Virus record (IMG/VR): IMGVR_UViG_3300042691_026482
Location: 1 to 39,205 of that record
Source: a virus
DNA: 39,205 bases
Strand: one strand, 5' to 3'
The notes under the pieces are model-generated. The model was not told the origin of the DNA and made no database searches. It saw only the letters and a list, made by a program, of their open reading frames with translations. Made by a program: the position numbers and the translations under genes. Of this stretch, positions 23,852-30,786 are shown piece by piece (the stretch's first letter is position 1; each line of letters opens with the position of its first letter).

Positions 23852-25713
23852 CCGACCTGCAGCTCTACCTCGAGGAAGCCGACGCGCTGCGGCCGCCGGA
23901 GTCGCTGACGCCGACGCAGTGGGCCGACCGTTTCCGCTACCTGGACCCGCTGACGACTTCGGCCGGCGGCCGCTACTCGTCGGAGCTGACGCCGTACGCG
24001 CGCGAGTGGATGGACTGCGCCGGCTGCGGCTGGGTGCGCCAGGTGTCGATCGTCGCCGGCACGCAGATCGGCAAGACCGAGACGCTGAACAACGTCCTCG
24101 GGTACGCGATAGCGCAGGACCCAGGGCCGGCAATGTTCGTCGTTCCGCGCACGGTCGATATCACGATGGCGTCGCAGCGCCGCATCGTGCCGATGATCGA
24201 CGCGACGCCGGCGCTACGCGCCGAGCGAACCGACGCCGCGCACGACGAGAAGACTCGCGAGATCGTCTTTAAGCGCTCGGTGCTCTACCTGCGCTCGTCG
24301 CAATCGCCGGCCGATCTGGCCAGCGTGCCTGTCCGCTACCTGTTTGCCGACGAGGTCGACAAGTACCCGAAGTGGTCCGGGAAAGAGGCCGCGCCGCTCG
24401 ACCTGGCGCGCGAGCGCCAGCGCACGTTCTGGAACTCGACGTGCTACGTCGTCAGCACGCCGACGACGCGCGACGGCACGATCTGGCGCGAGTGGGAGGA
24501 CGGAGACCGCCGGCGCTACTACGTGCCCTGCCCGCACTGCGAAGCGTTTCAGATCATCGAGTGGCGCAACGTGAAGTGGCCGGAGCACGTTCGCACAGCG
24601 AAGGACGCGCGCCGCGAGCGCGTCGCGTGGTTGCTGTGCGCTCACTGTCACCAGCCGATCGACGATGCCGCCAAGCGCGGCATGTTGGCGCGCGGCGTCT
24701 GGGTGCCTGACGGCGTCGCCGTGCAGGACTGGATCGCCGGCGCGCGTGACCGTGACCGCGTCGACCATCGCAGCTACCACCTGTGGGCGGGATACTCGCC
24801 GTGGCTGACCTGGTGGCAGCTCGTCGCGCAGTTCCTCGCGAGCAAGGACGACCCAGCGCGCCTGCAGAACTGGGTGAACTCGTGGCTGGCCGAGGTCTGG
24901 GAGGAGAAAATCGAGGCGCCTGCGATCGACGCCGTGCAGTCCGCCATCGTGCCGGGCTTCCACATGGGCGCCGCGTCGGTCCCTGCCGGCGTGATGGTCG
25001 CGACCGGTGGGGCCGACGTGCAGAAGGACGGCATCTTCTTCGTCGTGCGCGGCTGGGGCGTCGACGAGGAAAGCTGGTTGCTCGCCGCCGGCAAGGTCGC
25101 GACGTTCGTCGAGCTCGAGGACGTGTTCGCGCGCAACACGTGGGCCCGGCGTGGATCGGTCGGCGTCCGCTGCGCCGTGGTCGACTCCCGCTACCGCCGC
25201 GACGAGGTGCTCGAGCTGCACCGCCGTCGGCCGACAATCCGACTCGGCGTCGGCGTCGAGCGCGACGGCCCGATCGACTTCGGCACCAACAAGCTGGAGC
25301 GACACCCGCGCACCGGCGCGCCGCTGGCGAACTCGGTGCTGATCTGGTCGCTGAGCGTCGGCCGGTTCAAGGACTACGTCGCCGGCAGGATGCAGAACCC
25401 AGCGACCTGGCACCTGCCCGAAGACATCCCGGACGGCTATGCCACGCAGGTGACCAGCGAACACAAGGTGCGCGTGCGCAGCGGCGGCCGCGAGCGCGAG
25501 CGCTGGGTCGTCAAGCCTGGCAGCTCGGCGAACCACTACTGGGATGCCGAGGTCTACGCCGCCGCCGCGGCGAAGATGATCCGCGTCGAGTTGCTCCGCC
25601 GCCGACCAGGCGAACCCGATGCGCCCGCACCCACGCCGCCGGCGACGCCGAGGCCGCCGAGACCTGATCGCCATCGGCAAGGGCCGCCCCGGTTTCCGAG
25701 GCTCAGCAGATGA
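23848..25713 (+). CDS. terL: Terminase large subunit, GpA family
   Basis: A 621-residue packaging motor. The ATPase part has 'GTQIGKTE' (71-78, Walker A-like) and 'LFADEVD' (165-171, Walker B). The middle carries two CxxC pairs ('CPHCEAF' and 'CAHCHQP') typical of GpA-type terminases. The nuclease part begins near 'GGADVQKDGIFFVVRGWG' (about 388-405) with the acidic residue, followed by 'VVDSRYRRDEV'. It cuts concatemers and drives DNA into the prohead. The last ~35 residues are a Pro-rich tail. Start GTG 23848. Confidence 0.92.
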   Translation: MTDLQLYLEEADALRPPESLTPTQWADRFRYLDPLTTSAGGRYSSELTPYAREWMDCAGCGWVRQVSIVAGTQIGKTETLNNVLGYAIAQDPGPAMFVVPRTVDITMASQRRIVPMIDATPALRAERTDAAHDEKTREIVFKRSVLYLRSSQSPADLASVPVRYLFADEVDKYPKWSGKEAAPLDLARERQRTFWNSTCYVVSTPTTRDGTIWREWEDGDRRRYYVPCPHCEAFQIIEWRNVKWPEHVRTAKDARRERVAWLLCAHCHQPIDDAAKRGMLARGVWVPDGVAVQDWIAGARDRDRVDHRSYHLWAGYSPWLTWWQLVAQFLASKDDPARLQNWVNSWLAEVWEEKIEAPAIDAVQSAIVPGFHMGAASVPAGVMVATGGADVQKDGIFFVVRGWGVDEESWLLAAGKVATFVELEDVFARNTWARRGSVGVRCAVVDSRYRRDEVLELHRRRPTIRLGVGVERDGPIDFGTNKLERHPRTGAPLANSVLIWSLSVGRFKDYVAGRMQNPATWHLPEDIPDGYATQVTSEHKVRVRSGGRERERWVVKPGSSANHYWDAEVYAAAAAKMIRVELLRRRPGEPDAPAPTPPATPRPPRPDRHRQGPPRFPRLSR

Positions 25714-25952
25714 CGCGCCACGCAGAACTCGACGACATGCTTCCGGCCGTGCCGTTTTGCCCGGTGCGGTGTCCGCGCTGCGGCGCAGCCAAGCCGTTCA
25801 CGTACGGGCAGAAGGGCCGAATTCGCTATCACCGCTGCCAGGAGTGCAACTGCCGCTACAGGTCGTTGGAACTGCGCCGCGACCAGCTGCAGACGTTCGA
25901 CCCACCCGCAGCACGGTCAGCAGCGCAGAATCAAGGCCGCGCATCCGACTAG
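25710..25952 (+). CDS. Small zinc-ribbon protein in the packaging region
   Basis: An 80-residue protein with ATG at 25710 overlapping the terL stop. Residues ~17-50 hold a zinc ribbon, 'CPVRCPRCG' and 'HRCQECNCRYRS', with basic residues on the loops; the C-terminus is a short charged helix. Zinc-ribbon proteins of this size sit near many phage structural operons (Ogr-like activators are one type), but a late-gene activator role is not shown here. Confidence 0.65.
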   Translation: MTRHAELDDMLPAVPFCPVRCPRCGAAKPFTYGQKGRIRYHRCQECNCRYRSLELRRDQLQTFDPPAARSAAQNQGRASD

Positions 25953-25973
25953 CTGCGCGCTCAAGATGCGCGC

Positions 25974-26183
25974 GTGGATACCAACGCGCAGGCAGCGGAT
26001 GCGATGGAGGCGGCGGCGCAGGAAGCACTGCAGGCCGACAGCCTCGACGTGCAGGCCTACACGGTCAACGGTCGCACCGTGCAGGGTCGCTCGTTGCGTG
26101 AATTGATCGAGCTGCACAAGTACGCGACGCAGCTGAAGCAGCGCGCGAACGGCATCCGGCGCACGAGGGTGTCGTTCCGGTGA
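25974..26183 (+). CDS. gpW-like head-tail joining protein
   Basis: A 69-residue protein with GTG start at 25974. The sequence 'VQAYTVNGRTVQGRSLRELIELHKYATQLKQR' is the gpW pattern: a short beta hairpin after a helix, then the 'R...L.EL......L' helix. Lambda gpW finishes the head and joins it to the tail. It overlaps the portal GTG by 4 bases, as in lambda (W then B). Confidence 0.85.
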   Translation: MDTNAQAADAMEAAAQEALQADSLDVQAYTVNGRTVQGRSLRELIELHKYATQLKQRANGIRRTRVSFR

Positions 26184-27868
26184 AGAGTCGCGCCGCGCCG
26201 CCAGGCTTCGTCGCGCGCCTGATCGACCAGGCCGTCGCCGCCGTGTCCCCACAGTGGGCCATGCGGCGCCAGGCGGCCCGCAACGTGCTGCAGCGAAGCG
26301 TGCCCGGCACGCGCCTGCGCTACGACGCCGCCCGCATGGATCGCGTCCGCAGCGTGCCGCGCAGCGGGTCGGCCGACGGCGATCTGCTGCCCGACCTGCG
26401 CGTGCTGCGCGAGAAGTCGCGCTCGCTGGTGCGCGACGACGCGCACGCCGCTGCGGCGATCCGCGTGCTGGTCGACAACGTCGTCGGCGACGGCATCAGC
26501 CCGCAGAGCAACCTGCGGCCGGAGACTTCGGGCCTGACGCAAGCGCAGTGCGACGACTGGAACGCCAGCGCCGAGCAGCTGTGGCGCGAGTCGTGCGCCG
26601 TCGCCGCCGACGCCAACGACGTCGACGACTTCGCCGCGCTGACGCGCCTCGTCTACCGCACCAGGCTCGTCGACGGCGAGGCATTGGCGCACCGCCTGGT
26701 CGTTCCGGGCCGCGGCCCGATCGCCACCTGCTATGAGCTGATCGACGTCGACCGCCTCGAGGACCCCGCTTCACCTGGCAACGTGCGCTACGGCGTCGAG
26801 CTCGGCGACCGCGGCGAGCCGGTCGCGTACTGGCTGCTGCCGCACCACCCGGACGACCTTCGGTTCACGACGGCGCAAGCGCTGCGGCCGACCAACCCGG
26901 AGCGGTTCGTGCGGCGGAACGGCGACTTCTGGAACGTGCTGCACGTCTACCGGCGCGAGCGCCCTGGGCAGTCGCGCGGTCTGCCGCTGCTGACGCCGGC
27001 GATGCCGCTATTCGAGCACCTGCACCACTACCTCGACTCGGAGATCATCGCCGCGCGCGCGAACGCGAACGTCGCGATGTTCATCCGCAGGCCGCTCGAC
27101 CCAGCAGCCGACCCCGACGTTCGTCCGGTCGACGACGACGCAGGACGAGACGGCGAGCTCGTCTACCACGAGACGCTCGAGCCCGGCACGATCGAGTACC
27201 TCAACGAAGGCGAGGAGATCCAGCCGTTCTTGCCGGCGCGGCCCGGCTCGTCGTTCGACGCGTTCGTGACGCGAATCCTGCGCGCGATCTGCGCGGCGCT
27301 CGACCTTCCGTACGAGATGGTCGCGAAGGACTTCGGCGGCATGAACTACAGCAGCGCGCGCGTCGCGTTGCTCGAGGCGCGCCGAGGCTTCGAGATCGAG
27401 CAGAACGCACTGGTCGGAACCTGGCTGAAGCCGGTCTGGGAGAACATGGTGCGCGAGGCGATCGCCGTCGGCGCTCTGCCCACCTACGCCGCCGCGATGC
27501 GGCGCAACCCGCGCGCGTTCCTGACGGCGCGGTGGATTCGTCCGGCGTGGGGATGGGTCGACCCGGTGAAGGAGATCGACTCCGCACGCCAGGCCATCGC
27601 CGCCAACCTCTCGACGCCGGACATCGAGGCGAGTCGCGCCGGCCTGGACGCGGTCGAGGTGCTCGAAGCCCGCGCGCGGTTCCTGGTGGCTGCGCGCGAG
27701 ATCGAAAGCCGCAACGGGCTCGCGCCTGGCAGCCTGACCGCCCAGCCGACGGCCACAGCCGGCGCCGCGCCGGCGGCGCCGCCGGCTGACAAACCGCACG
27801 CCGACGACGCCGACGACGCCGAGGACGCGCCCGACGAGCAGCCGCAGGAGCAGCAGGACACCCCATGA
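26180..27868 (+). CDS. Portal protein, lambda gpB family
   Basis: A 562-residue protein, start GTG 26180. It has the lambda-type portal signature: 'AAIRVLVDNVVGDGISPQS' near the N-terminus, 'RTRLVDGEALAHRLVV', 'YELIDVDRLEDP', 'FEHLHHYLDSEIIAARANANV', and 'LPYEMVAKDFGGMNYSSARVALLE' in the core. The portal dodecamer forms the DNA channel. The C-terminal ~90 residues are an Ala/Pro/acidic tail. Confidence 0.92.
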   Translation: MKSRAAPPGFVARLIDQAVAAVSPQWAMRRQAARNVLQRSVPGTRLRYDAARMDRVRSVPRSGSADGDLLPDLRVLREKSRSLVRDDAHAAAAIRVLVDNVVGDGISPQSNLRPETSGLTQAQCDDWNASAEQLWRESCAVAADANDVDDFAALTRLVYRTRLVDGEALAHRLVVPGRGPIATCYELIDVDRLEDPASPGNVRYGVELGDRGEPVAYWLLPHHPDDLRFTTAQALRPTNPERFVRRNGDFWNVLHVYRRERPGQSRGLPLLTPAMPLFEHLHHYLDSEIIAARANANVAMFIRRPLDPAADPDVRPVDDDAGRDGELVYHETLEPGTIEYLNEGEEIQPFLPARPGSSFDAFVTRILRAICAALDLPYEMVAKDFGGMNYSSARVALLEARRGFEIEQNALVGTWLKPVWENMVREAIAVGALPTYAAAMRRNPRAFLTARWIRPAWGWVDPVKEIDSARQAIAANLSTPDIEASRAGLDAVEVLEARARFLVAAREIESRNGLAPGSLTAQPTATAGAAPAAPPADKPHADDADDAEDAPDEQPQEQQDTP

Positions 27869-28935
27869 CCGCCCCCAAGCTCAACGTACCGGCCAACGCG
27901 TGCGTGTTCGCGCTCGAGGCACCCGACCACCTGACGCTGACGCCGGCGGCCGACAAGGCTCCCGCGCGTTTCGACGTCGTCGCCAACTCGGGCAAGCCGA
28001 TCCAGGGGCACTGGTTCTGGGGCAACCTGGGGATCGAGCTCGCCGGCATCAAGGCCAAGTCGCGCGTGCCCATCCTGATGGACCACGACCCGACGCAGCG
28101 CATCGGCTACAGCGATGCGCGCGAGATCACCAAGCGCGGCCTGCAGATGCAGGGCGAGTTCTTGCGCAGCTCGGCGCTGGCCGCGCAGGTGCGCAGCGAA
28201 AGCCTGGACGGGTTCCCGTTCGAGGCTTCGGTCAACCTGCGCCCGGTGAAGGTCGAGCGCGTCGCCGAGGGCGAGACCGTCGAGGTCAACGGCTACGAGA
28301 TGACGGGGCCCGGCCACGTCTTCCGCCGTTCCGAGCTGCGCGAGGTCTCGTTCTGCGCGCTCGGCGCCGACAGCAACACGTCGGCCGCAGCTCTCGCCCA
28401 GGAGGCAGAGCTGGCGGTCGAGCTTTCCCAACACGACACCATGACCCCGACCGACACCAAGGGCGCGACCGCCGCGCCGTCTCCCGCCCCGGCGGCCCCG
28501 GCCGCCCTGAACGCCGACGCGATCCGCCTCGAGGCCGCCGCGGCCGAGCGCGCGCGAATCCGCGGCATCCGCGAACTGTCGACCAGCGAGCAGGCCGCGC
28601 TCTGCGAGGAGCTCGTCGAGGCCGGCGCGACCATCGAGGCCGCCTCCGTCCGTCTCGCCGCCGACCTCAAGGGCAGGCACGAGGCCATGAAGGCGCAGCT
28701 CGCCGCGAGCAGCGACAAGTCGCTGAGCGCCGGCAACCGCGGCACCGAGAAGCCGGCGGCCACGCCGCTGGACGCCGTCAAGGCGCTGCCGGACGGCCCC
28801 GAGAAGTGGACCAAGCTCTACGAGACCGACCCGCAGGTTCGCGCCGAATGGCACAGCGCGGCCGCGTTCTCGGCGTACCAGGAGTCGCTCGTGCTCGGCA
28901 CGCGCAGCTTCGGCGCGCCGAAGACGGAAGCCTGA
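27865..28935 (+). CDS. Prohead protease with C-terminal scaffold-like domain
   Basis: A 356-residue protein with ATG at 27865. Residues 1-175 match HK97-type prohead proteases: catalytic His74 ('VPILMDHD') and Ser162 ('LREVSFCALGAD'), with 'PFEASVNL' between. After an Ala/Pro linker (about 195-215) the C-terminal part is a long charged helix ('AERARIRGIRELSTSEQ', 'SVRLAADLKG'), as in scaffold domains that are cut away during maturation. Protease and scaffold in one chain is the lambda C/Nu3-like arrangement. Confidence 0.88.
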   Translation: MTAPKLNVPANACVFALEAPDHLTLTPAADKAPARFDVVANSGKPIQGHWFWGNLGIELAGIKAKSRVPILMDHDPTQRIGYSDAREITKRGLQMQGEFLRSSALAAQVRSESLDGFPFEASVNLRPVKVERVAEGETVEVNGYEMTGPGHVFRRSELREVSFCALGADSNTSAAALAQEAELAVELSQHDTMTPTDTKGATAAPSPAPAAPAALNADAIRLEAAAAERARIRGIRELSTSEQAALCEELVEAGATIEAASVRLAADLKGRHEAMKAQLAASSDKSLSAGNRGTEKPAATPLDAVKALPDGPEKWTKLYETDPQVRAEWHSAAAFSAYQESLVLGTRSFGAPKTEA

Positions 28936-28978
28936 GCCCGCACCAACCCCGCACACCAACCGACCGAGGACCTGACCG

Positions 28979-29917
28979 ATGCCCGTCACCACGACCGCGA
29001 CTCCCCTCACGCTGCGCAACGTGCGCGGCGAGTACTTCCTCGCCCTGAACCAGCAGCTCGGCGCCAGCTGGGCCCGCATGGTCGCGAGCCTCTTCCCGAC
29101 CGACCAGCCGCAGGAGCAGTACCCCTGGCTCGGCGCGTCGCCGAACCTGCGCAAGTGGGAAGGCGAGCGCACCGTCCGCGAGCTGCGGTCGGACACGATC
29201 ACGATCGTGAACGACGACTACGAGACGGGCATCGAGTTCCGTCTGCCGGACCTGCGCCGCGACAAGACTGGCCAGATGATCGGCCGCGTCCGCGACATGG
29301 CGACGCGCGTCGCGATGTTCCCGGAGCGCCTGCTGACCGACCTGCTGGTCGCCAACGGCAACGCGTACGACGGCGTCGCGTACTTCGCCGACAGCCACGC
29401 AGTCGGCTCGAGCGGCACGATCGACAACAACATCGGCACGGGCGACGGCACGGCCGGCGGCGCCGCGCCGACGACGGCGCAGATGTCGGCGAACATCCTG
29501 ACCGCCCTGCAGCGCCTGATGAGCTTCCGCGACGACCAGGGCGAGCCGCTGAACGAGTCGGCGCGCCAGTTCGCGCTGATGGCGCCGCCGAACCTGTGGG
29601 GCCCGGCCGTCGCCGCCATCCAGAGCGACTTCACCTCGGCGTCGGCGTCGAACCCGCTGGCCGAGCTGCGCAGCGTCGGCGTCCAGATCGTGCCGATGGT
29701 CAACGCTCGCCTGACCGCGACGAACACGTTCTACATGTTCCGCACGGACGCCGGCATCCGGCCGTTCATCGTGCAGGAAGAGGGCGTCATGCCCGTCGAG
29801 CTCGGCCCCGACAGCGAGCGCGCGGCCATGACGAACCGCGCCTACTTCGGCCACGGCTGGCGCGGCGGCGCCGGCTACGGCCGCTTCGAGCTCGCCGTCC
29901 GCGTCGCGACGTCGTGA
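28979..29917 (+). CDS. Major capsid protein, Mu gpT-like
   Basis: A 312-residue protein. It follows the Mu-like major head protein gpT: 'WARMVASLFPTDQPQEQYPWLG', 'RELRSDTITIVNDDYETGIEF' with 'LRRDKTGQMIG', a 'LLTDLLVANGNAYDGVAYFADSH' region and the C-terminal 'RPFIVQEEGV...YFGHGWRGGAGYG'. It is a HK97-fold protein. This gpT-type shell is combined with a lambda-type terminase and portal, so the head module is a mosaic. Confidence 0.9.
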   Translation: MPVTTTATPLTLRNVRGEYFLALNQQLGASWARMVASLFPTDQPQEQYPWLGASPNLRKWEGERTVRELRSDTITIVNDDYETGIEFRLPDLRRDKTGQMIGRVRDMATRVAMFPERLLTDLLVANGNAYDGVAYFADSHAVGSSGTIDNNIGTGDGTAGGAAPTTAQMSANILTALQRLMSFRDDQGEPLNESARQFALMAPPNLWGPAVAAIQSDFTSASASNPLAELRSVGVQIVPMVNARLTATNTFYMFRTDAGIRPFIVQEEGVMPVELGPDSERAAMTNRAYFGHGWRGGAGYGRFELAVRVATS

Positions 29918-29924
29918 TGCAGCC

Positions 29925-29948
29925 GGCGGCCGCGACGTAGCGGCCGCC
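29925..29948 (+). terminator. Perfect hairpin after the capsid gene
   Basis: GGCGGCCGC (29925-29933), six-base loop, GCGGCCGCC (29940-29948): a 9-bp perfect stem just after the capsid stop. No T-tract follows. It may attenuate transcription or stabilise the capsid message. Confidence 0.5.
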
Positions 29949-29954
29949 TCAACC

Positions 29955-29987
29955 CTCGACGCCGGGCCTTGCCGCGCCGGCGTCGAG
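29955..29987 (+). terminator. Second perfect hairpin before the decoration gene
   Basis: CTCGACGCCGG (29955-29965) and CCGGCGTCGAG (29977-29987) pair over 11 bp with an 11-base loop, only 6 bases after the first hairpin. The pair forms a tandem structured spacer between the capsid and decoration genes. Confidence 0.5.
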
Positions 29988-30031
29988 CAGCAGCGCGGCA
30001 ACCGAACACCTACACCAGACCCGAACGAACC

Positions 30032-30457
30032 ATGGCCAACCTGACCGCACCCCTGCCGCGCACCTTCCGCGGCATCCGAGAGATGACCACCCTCCCCGCT
30101 TCCGGCGCGATCTTCCAGGGCGCGCTCGTCGAGGAGGACGCCAACGGCCGCCTGCAGAACGCCACCGGCGCCGGCACGACCTTCGTCGGCGTCGCGATGC
30201 AGAGCGCGACCGCCCAGGGCGAGAACGTCGAAGTCGCCCAGCAAGCGACCGTGCTGCTGACGGTCGCCAAGGCGACGAACTGGGCGCTGACCGACGTCGG
30301 CGTGCTGGTCTACGCCAGCGACGGCGGCGACGGCTTCACGCTGACCAGCACGAGCAACCAGTCGATCGGCAAGGTCGCCGAGATCGTGTCTGGCTTGGGC
30401 ACCGGCTCGGCGCAGGTCTGGGTCCGCATCGAGGGCGCGGCGGTCCGCTCGATCTGA
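30032..30457 (+). CDS. Capsid decoration (cement) protein
   Basis: A 141-residue protein starting at ATG 30032 in the usual gpD position, right after the capsid gene. The pattern 'PRTFRGIREMTTLPASGAIFQGALV..' with alternating hydrophobic strands and the 'VGVAMQSATAQGENVEVA' and 'VGVLVYASDGG' blocks fits the beta-rich trimeric cement proteins that brace the shell. Assigned by context and strand pattern. Overlaps the next ATG. Confidence 0.8.
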   Translation: MANLTAPLPRTFRGIREMTTLPASGAIFQGALVEEDANGRLQNATGAGTTFVGVAMQSATAQGENVEVAQQATVLLTVAKATNWALTDVGVLVYASDGGDGFTLTSTSNQSIGKVAEIVSGLGTGSAQVWVRIEGAAVRSI

Positions 30458-30687
30458 TGCGCGTCCGCGTCTACACGCCAGCCGGCGACCTCGGCGAGCT
30501 TCGGCTCGCCGAAGGCGTCCGGCTGGTCGACGTGCTCGACGCCATGCGCGGGCACCGGCTCTACCTCACGCCGGCGGCGACGCCGGTGCCCGAGGCGGCC
30601 GGCGCGCCAACGAACACCGACTGCCACCCTGCGGCCGACCCGGCTCACGCACACAAGCCGACGAGTCGCCGCCGTGGCGGTGCGTGA
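30457..30687 (+). CDS. Small head-region protein of unknown function
   Basis: A 76-residue protein with ATG at 30457 overlapping the upstream stop. Residues 1-40 are a compact beta-alpha segment ('RVRVYTPAGDLGELRLAEGVRLVDVLDAMRG'), then a Pro/Ala/His tail ending 'RRRGGA'. Its place fits the FI-type assembly factor of lambda, but the size and sequence are not enough to name it. Confidence 0.6.
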   Translation: MRVRVYTPAGDLGELRLAEGVRLVDVLDAMRGHRLYLTPAATPVPEAAGAPTNTDCHPAADPAHAHKPTSRRRGGA

Positions 30688-30718
30688 CGCGCCAAGGACG
30701 CCTGGCGCAATGCACGCT

Positions 30719-30752
30719 CGCCCCTCGTCGCGCTGACACGTGACGAGGGGCG
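30719..30752 (+). terminator. Hairpin before the glycanase gene
   Basis: CGCCCCTCGTC (30719-30729) and GACGAGGGGCG (30742-30752) pair over 11 bp. It lies in the ~100-base gap between the small head gene and the glycanase-like gene and has no T-tract. It may separate the glycanase gene from the head operon. Confidence 0.55.
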
Positions 30753-30786
30753 GCACCCTTGACGGCCACAGACCAGCAAGACACCC

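Noticed and set aside
27484-29202. A 572-codon reverse frame opposite the portal, protease and capsid genes
   Set aside because: It crosses three forward structural genes with clear family signatures.
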